64,000 nt of DNA from Kappaphycus alvarezii (GCA_002205965.3 NADL03000859.1:124001-188000), one strand, 5' to 3'; counted from the stretch's first letter, positions 10,949 to 21,684 are shown. Program-made: numbers and translations. The notes: generated by a model not told the origin, from the letters alone.

Positions 10949-11638
10949 TGTGGGAACCTGGCCGTTATTTTTCGCGCGCGCATAAGATACCTACAACTAA
11001 GGACAGAATGTCCTGTACCGGGCCAGTAGGGCCACGTGTAGCTGCTTTTTAATTAATTTTAATTCCCCAATTATTCCTTTATTTTAGTAATTACTGTAAG
11101 ACTAGTCTAGCTGATAGTGCCACACTAGGTGGCGCCGTCCTACACTACTTAGGGTGTCACCACCCTAGGACGTCCACAGTAAACCAAAAACAAACCCCCC
11201 CGAGCCCAAGTTACCTTTTTATTTCCGTGACAGGAGTAGTCCGGAAGTTCAACCTTAACTAGGACTCCTAGTTTGTGACAGGCAATCCTAGCGCTGCAAG
11301 TATCACTACAGCTAGAAACTTCTAGCGTGTGGCCGGAGTAGTCGGCGCTACCCCTTTATCGCGCGGCCAGAGTAGTCGTGGCTACCCTTTACTTGGCCAG
11401 TCCCGGAGTAGGACTGCCTACCCTATCCTTTACCCACCGCTTTCCCATCCTTCATTCCCCAGAGAAAAATCCTGGAGGACTATAGGGCATCCTCCTACGC
11501 CTATCGAGCGCGACCTACGTCGCTCTACCCAGCTACTACCACGTAGCTGTCTAGGCCTCCTGGACTAGTCCCCCGCGGAAGCGCCAGCTCCCGAAACTAA
11601 CCACCTGTTGCGTGGTCCTCAAGGGCCATATTACGACA
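10949..11638 (+). repeat. Right LTR of element A
   Basis: Positions 11111-11638 repeat the left LTR. The start at 10949 (TGTGGGAACC) is inferred from the purine tract in front of it and from the TG...CA rule, giving about 690 bp. Compared with the left copy it has a tandem duplication of about 34 bp near 11333-11380 built on the unit GGCCRGAGTAGTCG. Confidence 0.7.
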
Positions 11639-12620
11639 GATTATTCCTAGGTGTCCAGTGTTAGGCGTGCATTCATATTCATGCAGGAGCTTAACTCTAA
11701 AATTTACTTCTGGTACAAAGATCTTCTTGTTTCTAAGTGGGAGTATCTCTCGAAGCTCAATTGTAGCTTTAGGATCTTGATAATGGGTTCTGAGGTTCTC
11801 ATACCTACCATAATCTTCTGCCAACCCCACTAACTCAGTGTTCGTGAATGATATGGTCGAAATGTTATTTGATTCTGAGGATGTCTTGGTGGTAACTTCG
11901 TAGAGTAATCAATTGTTTCGGTGATCAGGTGAGGGCACATCTTGTGGTTTTCTGGATAATGCGTCCGCCACTATATTTGATTTTACTTAGATGGGGATTA
12001 TCTCAAAGTCGATATTAAACAATCTTTCCAGCCATCTCGCTTGTCTCGGGGACAAGTTTTCTTGAGTTTCTAGTTATCTTAGGGGATAGTGGTCCGAGTG
12101 AATGGTGAATGAATTACCATAAAGGTATGATCTCCACCACTTGAGGGAATCTACAATTTCCAAAAGTTACCTTTCATGGGTCGCATAGGTTTATTCCGCA
12201 TCATTAAGAGTCCTGGAAGCAAACGAGAGCAGCCTTTTAGAACCTAATTCTTCCTGTTCCAGCACTGCACCAATTGAATACTGTAAAGGATCTGTGGTTC
12301 CGTAGAAAGGCAGCATGGCGTCGAAATTTCTGAGAACCGGTGCGCTACAACGTGTTTGCTTGAGTACTTTGAATGCATCGTACTGAGTGCCGCACCATTG
12401 AAAATTCACGTTTTTTTGTCAATCCTGTCAGAGGTTTTCCAAGAATTGAACGGCCTTTTATGAATCTCAGGTAAAAATTGACAAAAACAAGAAAATACTG
12501 TACTTGTTGCTTATTCTTTGGTATCGGCAATTCCATGACTGCACTTATCTTTTTTGGATCAACAGAAATAACACTTTGAGAAACAATGTGTCCTAGGTAC
12601 TACACTTCTGTAACTCCAAA
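11639..12620 (-). pseudogene. Older gypsy pol fragment, split by element A
   Basis: Read on the minus strand from 12620 to 11639 the pieces follow gypsy order: LGHIVSQSVISVDPKKI and QYFLVFVNFYLRFIKG (RT connection), PLQYSIGAVLEQEELGSKR with LLSFASRTLNDAE (RNase H), then KIFVPEVNFRVKLLHEYE and TPNTGHLGI (start of the integrase zinc module). It stops exactly at the LTR end of A, and its continuation must lie left of the window. Several frameshifts and stops show it is old. Confidence 0.75.
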
Positions 12621-12870
12621 AACACATAGTAGATATGGCTCGGTTGTTCATGCCGATACCCGATGCTGTAGAACCCGCCAAGCCGGTAAAAGACTCTTTA
12701 AAAGAGTAAGAGGGACCGTTGAGACGCCGATATCCCTCTTTTCCTCACGCCAAAGGCTTACAGTTCACTCAGTTGATGTTGATGTTACCTTCATGTCGCT
12801 AGAAGACAAGCTCCCAGCCGGCGATGAGATGTAGACATGCTTCTTCAAAAGGAAGAATTACAAGGTAAAC

Positions 12871-13629
12871 GTGAGCATCGGTCGCTTGTTGCAGCTCATG
12901 CTTTCCCAAACTGCGGTGCTGGATACGGGTGCGGGACCGAATCTCTTCAGTGCCAGAAATATCCACGGATCTTGGTTGGCGAATGTTCGTCGAATATCGG
13001 TGCCGGCCTTAGTTTCTGCTAATAAGCAACTACTCTCCGTTCTCGGTGTGATTCTCTTAATTGTGGTTGTTGGTCAATTAAAGGTGCGTGTCCTCTTTCT
13101 GGTCGTCGTGAAACTTTCAATCGACGTGATACTCGAAACGTCCTTCATCGACTGCCACTTCAAGGTAATCCCCCCCGGATACCGGCGGGTGATGTTTTAC
13201 AATTCGCCATCCGTGTGCATTGTCGGGTCGACGCAGACACAGAGAAGATGCATGGGAACCGATTTCTTGGGGAAAAACCTCAGGTCAATCTCACCAACCA
13301 TACCGACCAGCACGGTGTCGAAAAAGGTCCGCCTTGTTCGACGCATCTTGATTCCGTCCATGAGTCAAATTAATGCGAACGTGACAGCCGAAGCCGGTGG
13401 TTTCTGGTTCTTACAGAACCACCCTAAGTTGATTCATCGGAACATGAACCTGATAGCCAACGGAATTATGAACATAATTCCAAACAAACCGTTCAGGTCA
13501 CTGTTGTTGAACTTCTCCGACCGCGCTGTGAAGCTACCGAAGCATACGGTAACCGCTCTGGCCCTCCAAGCCCCCGCTAAAGTACATACCGAAATTCCGG
13601 GCGTTAACTCCCCTTACTCTACTAATTAA
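12871..13629 (+). pseudogene. Element B aspartic protease
   Basis: The motif VLDTGAGPNLF near 12913 matches the retropepsin active site, and DVILETSFIDCHF about 70 residues later is the second hydrophobic segment, as in element A (FDTGAG, ILGTTF). The frame starts with a non-ATG codon and is an internal polyprotein piece ending at TAA 13627. The 250-codon frame also covers the protease-RT linker. Confidence 0.7.
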
Positions 13630-13656
13630 CTATCACCGGACCCGGACAAACCTCAA

Positions 13657-13675
13657 TCTAAGGAGGGGGGGAGAT
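13657..13675 (+). other. Internal polypurine tract in element B
   Basis: AAGGAGGGGGGGAGA lies between the protease and RT regions, not at the 3' end. It closely resembles the terminal polypurine tract of the same element at 16944-16958 and that of the LTR at 27321-27335. Confidence 0.5.
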
Positions 13676-13933
13676 GCTAAGAATTTTGTTGAAACCAGAA
13701 AATCGGAAGAAGGTTGGAAACAATCTGTCAAGATCAGGTTCGAGGATTAGTGAGTTCGTTCGCAGGTCTATCGCCTGTTATTGGAATTACCATCGATGTG
13801 GACCGGTGACCTCGGATGTATCGCCGCGGCAAAACAAAGCATCCAACTAAAACCGGATGCAAAGCATATGTATTAAGCGCCATACAAAGCAGGTCACCGA
13901 GGTCGGGAATTTCAGCAGAAAGAGATCGGCCGA

Positions 13934-14580
13934 ATGATCGCCGACAAAATTATCAAGTCCGCACAGTCGGTGTGGTCGAGCCCCGTCGTCTTAATCCAGA
14001 AGAAAGACGGAAAGCTGCGCTTATGTGTGGACAATCGCCGACTCAATGCGGTCAGTAGTCGTGACAATTACCCAATTCCGCGGATGGACGCGTGCATAGA
14101 TTCTCTCGGCGACGCGGCCATTTTCAGTACTTAGACTGTAATTCGGGATATTGGCAAGTTGAAGTCGCCGAGGAAGATCGGATAGGACGACGTTCGTTAC
14201 GCACCGTGGAACCTACCGATTTCTTCAGATAACCCTTGGGCTGAAAAACGCCCCTACAACTTTCCAACGGAGAGTGGATATCATCCTTTCCAGGGTAAAT
14301 TGAAGGTTCGCGCTCGCCTACCTGGACGACGTGATAGTATTCTACAACAACCTGCAGGATCACTTCCGACATGTGCGGGAAATTCTGCAAATATTAACCG
14401 GTGCCGGAGTCACGCCACGACTCGAGAAGTGTTCGTTCTTCAATTCCGAAGTGGCGTACCTCGGTCACACAATCAAATCCGGGCGAGTAGAGGTGAACAA
14501 CAAGAACACCGACACAATTCCGAAGGCGCGGCCTCCAACGAACATGATGGAGCTCCGATCATTTCTCGGTATGTGAAAAC
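13934..14580 (+). pseudogene. Element B reverse transcriptase
   Basis: Motifs are spread over three frames: SSPVVLIQKKDGKLRLC and NYPIPRMDACIDSLGDA, then CNSGYWQV, then the catalytic AYLDDVIVFY with YLDD at 14319-14330, and GVTPRLEKCSFF plus AYLGHTIKSGRVEV. The catalytic Asp pair is intact but the polypeptide cannot be read continuously. Confidence 0.82.
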
Positions 14581-14767
14581 GTATACCACCGCTTTGTCCC
14601 CAATTTCGCTCGAGTCTCAGCACAGCCTCATCAGAATACAAGGAAAGAGGAACAGACCGAATGGGAGACCTTTGAAGAAGAAGAATATTCCACTTTCTCG
14701 CAGTTGAAGCAGCGTCTGGTCTCCCCCTCTGATCCTCGCTTTGCCGCATTCCTGCTTCTAGTATACC

Positions 14768-15397
14768 TTGGACACTGAAGCTTGCGATGATGAAGTATTT
14801 TTTTGCCTGCTACAAGAAAAACTGGATGGAGACAGACTCCCTGTCCGGTATTGGAGTCGCAGTTTAACCGACACAGAACGTAATTACACCGCTTCACAAC
14901 GGAAGTGCCTCGCCGTGGTATGGGCTATGTTTCAGCCTCATCTGTACCTGTACAGTGATCGCTTTATCCCGCGAACGGATCACAACGCTCTCCGCTGGAT
15001 CCTGAATTTGTCCGACGCGTCAGGAAGACTCGTGCGCTGGCGTCTCCATCTTGCAGAATTCGATTATGAACTACAGTACCGACCCGGTGTCAAGCATCAG
15101 CTTGCTGATGGCATGTCCCGCCTTCGGACCGACGAGGGCCCGGAACCGCTGGACGATGAGATCCCGTGTTACGTAATTGACGCGCATTCCAATGACGGTA
15201 AAGAAAAATTGCTTGTTGGTTGCTGGGAGAACGAACCTGATTCGGATGAGTTACTACGATCGTTTGGCAAAAGAATAAAAAGATCGCACGTATTGGCCTC
15301 GAAAATTTCCTGGAATTCGGAAAACACTACAAGCCAGTTTCAGCCAACTGAGGTGATCTCCGAGGACACAAACGTGACTTCGATAACGTTTCAATAA
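14768..15397 (+). pseudogene. Element B RNase H
   Basis: One 209-codon frame carries DTEACDDEVFF, VRYWSRSLTDTERNY, QRKCLAVVWA, RTDHNALRWI and LADGMSRL, the full gypsy RNase H signature. The acidic residue usual in SEKE is replaced (SQRK), so one active-site position is lost. The sequence aligns well with element A and gives a hairpin-free reference for it. Confidence 0.82.
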
Positions 15398-15499
15398 TTT
15401 TGGAAGCCCAGGGCACCGATCCGCTTTGTCGGAAATTCTTGGAAGAGGTTATCGTTTCCAAGAGCCAATACGCCTAAAACAGGTACGGCATCCTCTTGC

Positions 15500-16380
15500 G
15501 GCGCTCCCCACTCGATATAGCACTGCAACGTGTGGTTCCAAAGTCCGTTAGCGCGTGCGTCCTGTATCTAGCGCATTATGCACGCCTCAATGGTCATCCT
15601 GGTGCAACTCGTATGTACTACACGCTGCGCCGCGACTACTACTAGCTTCATATGGCCCTGGGCGCATATAAAACCGCAGCTCTGTGTCGCAGTTGTATCC
15701 GTTTCCGGAGAACTTAGTAAAAGCATCAAAAGTACTTTAAGCTTTTCCCGGCGTCCGGACCACCCGAATGTGTCGTGTTGGACATCCTCAGCCCATTCCC
15801 GACGACTCCCCTCAGATATTGGTCCATAGTAATCATCACAGACAGGTACTCTAAGCTCACGCGTACCGTCCTTCTACGAAAAAATTACGCTGCCGATGTC
15901 GGATAAGCATTCCTTGAATAATTGGTTTACACTTAAGGTGTGCAGAATTACTTCCTTACGGACATTGGAAGGCGTTCCGCCACCAATATCTTCGATAACG
16001 TTTGTGGAATGCTGGGAATCAATCACTACCTCACTGGTGCGTATCACCCATAAACAAACAGTCAAACCGAAGGTTTCAACGGCACACTCGTACGCTCCCT
16101 CCGGAATTACGTCGCGGAACACCAGACAAACTGGGACGAGTTCGTTGAACCTCTTACTTACGGGTAAAATATGCAAGCACACCACACACCGGGAACGACG
16201 CCTTTCGACTTTTTGCTGACCCGACAACCTCTGAACATCATCGTGCGAGACGTCCCCTCCATCGGACGACCGCCCGGCTGGCCTCACCCCGACTTAGCTC
16301 AACGTGACGCAATCCGCAAACTCAAAGTACGGTTGAACGCAGCGACCGCCAAAATGACCGCTGTTTAGCGTCGGCATAAA
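15500..16380 (+). pseudogene. Element B integrase, heavily broken
   Basis: Fragments in several frames: HYARLNGHPGATRMYYTL-like zinc module near 15565-15620, a core region near 15760-16140, and TPGTTPFDFLLTRQPLN near 16183, the post-core segment matching HRETGHSPFELLLSR in element A. No continuous DDE core can be read. Assignment rests on order and on the two end motifs. Confidence 0.6.
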
Positions 16381-16461
16381 CGCGATTTTCACCAAAAAGT
16401 TCGGTTTCGTCATGACATTCAACCCGAAGATGAGGTCTTTATCGACCGCTCGGACTGAACC

Positions 16462-16910
16462 TTGACTGCAGATGAACGAGAAGAGGCGATTACCTATGCA
16501 GATGATGTGGCGCACAAGCTTCTAACTCGTAGGCAAGGCCCGTTTCGTGTAGAACGAGTTACGGATGCGAACGTCATGATCGAGAAGGACGGCGTGCTTT
16601 TCATCGTCTCTATTGAGCGCTGTACACCGTTCCTCGCATTGCACCACGGAATGTTACGGACAACACTACTGAGCTGCCGGAGGAACCCGTGATCCCAGAG
16701 GCAGATGAAAAAACCGAGTACCGCATTGATGCGATGGTTAATCAAGAGGAGCGCGGGGATGGAATGTGGTACAAAGTCCACTGGTACGGTTACAGTCCCT
16801 CGCACGACACTTGGAAACCGGGTTTCGATATTCCCGAGAATTTCATAACCACTTACTGGCGCCAATGTACCCATCGCCATCGGTCCCGCAGCACGCGAAA
16901 AAACGCTTAA
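16462..16910 (+). pseudogene. Element B integrase tail and chromodomain
   Basis: The first frame (to 16692) holds the integrase barrel end (QGPFRVERVTDANVMI). The second, from 16689, encodes a clear chromodomain: EYRIDAMVNQEERGDG, MWYKVHWYGYSPSHDTW and FDIPENFITTYW. Aromatic cage positions (Y at the start, W and Y in HWYGY) and the DTW tryptophan are all present. This is a better preserved version of the domain in element A and supports chromovirus identity for both. Confidence 0.85.
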
Positions 16911-16943
16911 CAGCTTCCCGATTGCCGGTTTATACCCCTGCTT

Positions 16944-17590
16944 AAGGAAGGGGGGAGTTCTGAGCGTACCGTTTGTCCAGTGTTATCAGTATTCCGATAT
17001 CGGTTATATATTCAGCTCTAGTTGAAGGCTTTTGTCTGGCGCTACCCGCTCTCGGTGTATTCTTTCCGTATTTTGGAATAGCAACCAACTCAAAGTTGGT
17101 ATTAACGAAATTTACCGGCATGCTGCCATTTTTCTCGTTTTCCTCCGGACATGCGAGCAATTTGCAATGATTCAAGCCCGAACGATGGTGATACGCATTC
17201 AATCGTGACCACCGCTGCATTTGGAAGCTCGAGATGCGTCGAATAAATACCTATTCGCCTGGGAGTTCCGACTCTACGGTGTTGTGCGTTACTGTACGCT
17301 GGCACCGACGAATGGTCCCCCGCGCGGAGCTCTGTACACGGTCGCAAAACTGTCCCAATAGACAGAGTCACGTGATGCACGTGAGTCACGCGAACCCGTG
17401 TTCCCAGGGCGCGAAAGGGGTAGGCTGGCCTGTAGCGCGCGGGTTGGGGGTTTGAAGGGGTGGAGAGCCGGTAAGGGGAGATATATGCGGATGGAAAGGA
17501 GGGAAGGTTGTTGGAGAGGGACGAGATGTTCTCTTAGGTTGCTAAGGTTACTGTCTCGTAGATACAAGATAGCCGCCCCTCAGAGATAAT
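16944..17590 (+). repeat. Element B polypurine tract and probable right LTR
   Basis: AAGGAAGGGGGGAG at 16944-16957 is a strong polypurine tract, followed by TGAGCGTACC at 16961 as likely LTR start. The right end is not identifiable because the left LTR is missing. No gene is seen here. Confidence 0.45.
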
Positions 17591-18631
17591 AAATATTCTA
17601 AAATAACCTACAGTATAGTGCACCACTTCTGGTCCTCAGAAACTTCTAGAAGCCACGTGTATGGCTGGAGGGTGGCAGGGGAGGACACATTACAGTGCGA
17701 GGTGCGTCCGAGCACAGTGCTTGTACGTTCACTTCTCCTCCCCCATACCCTTGACACCCCCCCCCACCTGCAACCGCAATCAGCCGGTGTACACTCAAGA
17801 TAAGTTAAAAGAGTAAAGAAAGAAACCCCACGACCCGGATACCACCTCACTCAGAATCAGCCGACCCTTGGGTATTGTACCGCCAATACAGCACAACCCT
17901 CGCCAGCCACAGCACCCAGTACAGTACTGCTCCATATCCGACACACGGACTACCGTTATTTGGAAACATGCCCTGCTGGCACTGAAAAGAGACTGTATTC
18001 GTCCGGGACACTGTCAGCCCACTGTTATTCGAGGACCAAGGACCGGACCGACCGGACCCTCAAGTGACCGGGACCCACCCTGTTCAGTGCCAATGTTGGG
18101 CCAACCGGGGCACTTTCGGACTTTGGTAATGCAAACTGGGGGAGAAGACAATGAAGCTGACTGCACTTCGGGAGCTCATATCTCGCGACGAAACATGCCA
18201 ATCTCGGTTTGGTTTTCGTACCGATGAGGGGGGCCTGAGTTAGTGAACAGGTAGTAGCAAAAGGAACGGCGCACGGAGACTCATGGGATCGGTACAAGCG
18301 ATTTTGAACTCCGTTTTTTGGTCCAGCACTGTGCAGTATGGGTAGAAAAGCTCTCGTTTATTGCAATGCTACACTACTCGACCGCACTCGGAGCGACAGC
18401 GCTTTCGGGAAACATCCCCTGCCTTGCTGTCGACTGCGCGCGATGGACCGAAGTCGTAATTGCCATGTGCCTCATTCAAGACGGAGTGTCAGGCAGCAGC
18501 GGCCTCGCGAACTGTCTTCCACTGACTTTGCAGGCCATGTAAATCTGAGGGACACCCTACAAATCGTTTAACGCAGCCGCTAAGTCTGGATACCGCTGTC
18601 GGTATAGCGCGTCGCAGGTCTTTTGCAGTAG
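17591..18631. other. Stretch without recognisable gene
   Basis: Only short overlapping frames with no conserved motif are present on either strand. A C-run lies near 17755-17766. I see no RNA gene. Confidence 0.4.
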
Positions 18632-18794
18632 CTCGTAAGCCACCTGCGCTCCCGCCGAAAGTCGGTCGGCGCTCGAATCCACCTCAAATTCCTCCTCTCT
18701 CTTGAAACTACCACGAAGAACGGAGATGTAGACCTCGGACCCCGTCTTGTCGTAGACTTCGACAAACTCGACTCTATTCGAGTCACCACAAGTG

Positions 18795-19516
18795 CGATAG
18801 GGGTAAATCGGCGGGGGAAGAGATCCTCAGAACCAATTACCCTGAGAAGGAGGTGTTGCGAGCGACAAAAGTGCTACCGTGGTATTGTTGAACGAACAAA
18901 AGGGAGTGTATATAGAAGAGAGTTGAGAAAGCTACAAGCGAGTATAAAAGGGGCAGGGTCTACCACCGACGCTCTGCGACCAGCTTAGGAAAAAGTTTTC
19001 TTGGGTCTGAAGTTGACTCTCAACTTCCTACTACTCGGGACTTGGCTTGAAGTTGTCTGCCAACTTGCTTCACCTCCACTAAAGGAAGCAGTTTTCTCGG
19101 CTTATATAGACTTTTGGCTACCCCAAAAGTCTCAAACAAACATACTAATAACCATAAAAAGTATTCACGGTAATCGTGTGAACCAGAGAGACTATTAGAA
19201 GATATTTCCTCAAGGTAAATATCTAGGTGCCATACCCATGCCAGCCACCCATCGGCCAGGGGTGGGAATTGATGTGGCCATTATATAGACCTTTCAGAGC
19301 TACTTGTAGTATCACCCACAACCTGGAACTGTACTGACATCTACTATGACAGCGTGTCCTAAAATGAAAAAATCAGCCGACGAATTTGCCACACTCACCC
19401 AAATTAAAAATATCTTGCAAATTCAAAAACTGTAAAAATATCTTCCCAATTCCGATACTGAATACAATCATGGTCCTCATCTAGATTTTTTTTCGTGTGC
19501 GAATTTGCGCACATCA
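18795..19516 (-). repeat. 3' LTR of element C
   Basis: It is 722 bp and nearly identical to 25585-26306. The outermost base is C instead of T (CGATAGGGG against TGATAGGGG). The other edge ends CACATCA. It is flanked outside by AAGTG. Confidence 0.95.
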
Positions 19517-19549
19517 CGCCCTCTTGCTCAAGACGAACGTCCCGACTCG

Positions 19550-20872
19550 TCACTGCTCTTCTTCTGCTTCCGTTAGTGTTCGCTGTCTTATTGATAAAAT
19601 GTATGGTCTCTCAAACGGGTACGGATGCAACTGATTACCAATATGATGCTCTAAAAAGTAGGTTCGCATTACTGGTACCTCACTTTGTAGCATAGCCTCA
19701 TATATTGGTTTGATAACATCGAGGTGGGGTTGAATACATTCTTCTGCCGTGAATCTTCCGAATCTTCCAAGAGTGAAAAAATATATGTGATATGCAAACT
19801 CTTCTGGAAGATGCCGGAGGAATGGATGCCGATAATAAAAGAAGACGCGCATCATCAAGAACGAATCTTCGCAAGATAATTGCGGTCCATGTAGCGCCCT
19901 AAAACATAAACAGATGCTTATCATGAAATGAGAAATGACCTGCGCATCGTTCGCATCCTCGGAGATATCGCGCAGCCAAAAAGATAATCTTCTTCTTCCG
20001 ACTGTATGCTGTGCATGGCTGTGAAGCAGTGCTAGAGATGAAGTTGTGGTGGACGGTCCCGATGAATGGCCGCGACCAGCTCCTGACGTACTGGGACCTG
20101 CACGAGGTCCTCTCGGGGGACGACCGGAACTTCTTCTGGGCGGGTTGTTGTCTCCTGAAGGTCCTCCTCTGGTCATCATCACTGCTTCAGGAGGATCCTC
20201 GCCGCCTTCAACGTTCCCAATTTGTGGCGGAGAAACGTAAGGTTCCCATAGAGGATACAGGACCAGCCTGTATTCCATATCCGGGGGTAAGGCGTAACCT
20301 CTCAGTCGCACATCTTGGTTGTTCTTGCGAAATACGTAAATTGGACGGATAATATTCAGATACGTTTGCGACAAGTCTCCAGCAGCTACCATTCCATATC
20401 TTCCTATAGAGTAATGATATATTACCTCCACAAACTCTGGACCTGCTTCCGTGAACCTTCCGTTTTGGAATGAAAAAAGAACTCTTATTAATAGTCGGAA
20501 ATCTTCTTCAGGTAGCAATGGTCCGTTCAACGTACGAAAACATAGGCATATATTAATGTAGAGATGGATGATTACGTGGAGTTCGTAGTAGTCCCGCGTA
20601 ACCGAGATGATCCATTCCCAGGCCCTTTTTCCTCCCATAGGAATCATTCTATAGTTAAAGATGAGTATGCCCCGTGGTTGCGCATAGTCCTGTGTGAGAA
20701 GGAATTCTTCAGGCCTCTGATGGTAAGGGACCAGACGACGTGCATGGATGGCCCTCCTTGATCTCTTCCCTGAGCTTGAACAGAGCTGATAGTGCGGGTG
20801 TCTTTCCTCCGTGACGATGCAAGGGTTCGAGTACTTGGTTTGGAAAGCCGGCCACTTCACAGCCTGCTGCAT
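19550..20872 (-). CDS. Element C post-integrase protein with tandem unknown domain
   Basis: The 440-codon frame (non-ATG opening, so joined to or translated from pol) begins with the integrase C-terminal end, RRAIHARRLVPY at residues 39-50, which matches KKVIHARRIVPY in element D. Two copies of one domain follow: residues 85-216 and 297-427. They align without a gap at an offset of 212 residues, with 36 identities in 93 positions (W87 to Y179), including ICLCFR, GP.L, ED, RV, EF, GR.G and PIY. A Gly/Pro/Ser-rich flexible linker (217-296) separates them. The domain looks helical and Cys-poor apart from CLC. I do not recognise it. Its place corresponds to env or other accessory ORFs of gypsy elements, but no signal peptide or membrane segment is evident. 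Confidence 0.75.
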   Translation of the reverse strand: MQQAVKWPAFQTKYSNPCIVTEERHPHYQLCSSSGKRSRRAIHARRLVPYHQRPEEFLLTQDYAQPRGILIFNYRMIPMGGKRAWEWIISVTRDYYELHVIIHLYINICLCFRTLNGPLLPEEDFRLLIRVLFSFQNGRFTEAGPEFVEVIYHYSIGRYGMVAAGDLSQTYLNIIRPIYVFRKNNQDVRLRGYALPPDMEYRLVLYPLWEPYVSPPQIGNVEGGEDPPEAVMMTRGGPSGDNNPPRRSSGRPPRGPRAGPSTSGAGRGHSSGPSTTTSSLALLHSHAQHTVGRRRLSFWLRDISEDANDAQVISHFMISICLCFRALHGPQLSCEDSFLMMRVFFYYRHPFLRHLPEEFAYHIYFFTLGRFGRFTAEECIQPHLDVIKPIYEAMLQSEVPVMRTYFLEHHIGNQLHPYPFERPYILSIRQRTLTEAEEEQ

Positions 20873-20929
20873 TGCTTTTCCATGTACTACAAGTACTTTA
20901 GAGCCAACTGAAAAGGTTCTGACTGCAGG

Positions 20930-21640
20930 TTATGCATCCTTATTTCTTGTCTGTGTTAGCGCGCGGTGTGATCTCCAGCCTTCGGTGGCCAGTAGTTCAA
21001 CTTCCCTACTCTCTTCATCGATAATATTTGTTTCCATGTCTCTCTGTAACATTCTAGGAGTCCTTCCGTACATTAGCTCGAATGGTGAGCGTCCATTTCT
21101 TCCTCTTCTTCGACTGTAGCCGTATAACACTTTTTGGTAATGCATCTTCCCACTGGATTTTATTCTCCGACATAGTTTTCGATATTGCTCGTTTGATGGT
21201 TCCAACCATCCTCTCCGCTTTCCCGTTGGACATAGGAGCGTATGCGAGAACGGTCTTCAGCTGAATCTCTTTCTCTTTCAAAAAACGAAGCAGTGAAGTT
21301 GCAGTAAAACAAAGGGCGTTATCCGAGATGATCCTTTTTGGAAGACCAAACGGTTCAATTATTTCTTTTTTGATGAATCTCAGTACCACCTCAGTATTTG
21401 CCTCCTCGACTGCAACTGCTATTGGCCATCCAGTGAGATGTTCCACCCCTGTAAGGAGATATTTGTTTCCGGAAGAAGTTTCCTTGAACGGGCCCGCGAA
21501 GTCAATTGAGAAGGTTTCAAAGAGACCGGAAACTGGAAAACTTAGAGTTGTCTTATACTTCCGTATTGGAGTGAAATTTTGGCAGTTGTCGCAGCTTTTC
21601 ACGAAGTTATAGATGTCCTTATGGATTTCGGGCCACCAGA
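20930..21640 (-). pseudogene. Element C integrase core
   Basis: From the zinc-module end (CDNCQNF) the frame gives FSIDFAGPFKE (first D), RIISDNALCF (second D) and SNGKAERMVGTIKRA (E): an intact DDE triad. After KRAIS the reading continues in another frame from 21205 to 20930 (NGRSPFELMYGRTPRM), so one frameshift lies near 21120. It then approaches the barrel end encoded at the start of the 20872-19550 frame. Confidence 0.85.
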
Positions 21641-21684
21641 ATCTCTAGTTACGAATTTTTTGGTTGTTTCGAGATCCCAATGCC

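Larger units (their letters stand above)
1..11638 (+). mobile_element. Element A: Ty3/gypsy chromovirus LTR retrotransposon, left end cut by window
   Basis: Two copies of one LTR bracket a full set of gypsy domains in the order gag, protease, RT, RNase H, integrase, chromodomain, which is the chromovirus arrangement. The LTR parts I could compare differ at roughly 28 of about 495 positions plus one indel, so the insertion is not recent. Pol from 3328 to 7407 stays mostly in one frame, with in-frame stops near 4621, 5317, 6358 and 6559 and one short out-of-frame patch around 4540-4620; gag is in three frames. The element is long (over 11 kb) because 3.5 kb separate the chromodomain from the right LTR, and this stretch holds a large ORF on the minus strand. 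The whole element is packed with short perfect hairpins (see findings). Right of it a gypsy pol fragment in opposite orientation resumes immediately, so A inserted into an older element. Confidence 0.9.
12620..17590 (+). mobile_element. Element B: 5'-truncated, decayed chromovirus
   Basis: Protease, RT, RNase H, integrase and chromodomain follow each other on the plus strand with many frameshifts. No gag and no left LTR are visible; the left part abuts the minus-strand pol fragment near 12620. Wording of several motifs (IPRMDACIDSLGDA, YWSRSLTDTERNYTAS) is close to element A, so B belongs to the same clade. A purine tract and a likely LTR start close the element on the right; the right LTR end is not defined, so 17590 is a rough limit. 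Confidence 0.75.

Noticed and set aside
1-11638. CRISPR-like array from the regular hairpins in element A
   Set aside because: The hairpins differ in sequence from each other; there are no identical repeats and spacers, and the host is a eukaryote.
20011-20352. Plus-strand frame in the 3' part of element C
   Set aside because: It lies opposite the duplicated-domain frame, has no motif and is shorter.
19550-20872. Envelope glycoprotein in element C
   Set aside because: The position fits, but no signal peptide, transmembrane segment or Cys pattern is visible, and the duplicated domain is linked to the integrase tail.
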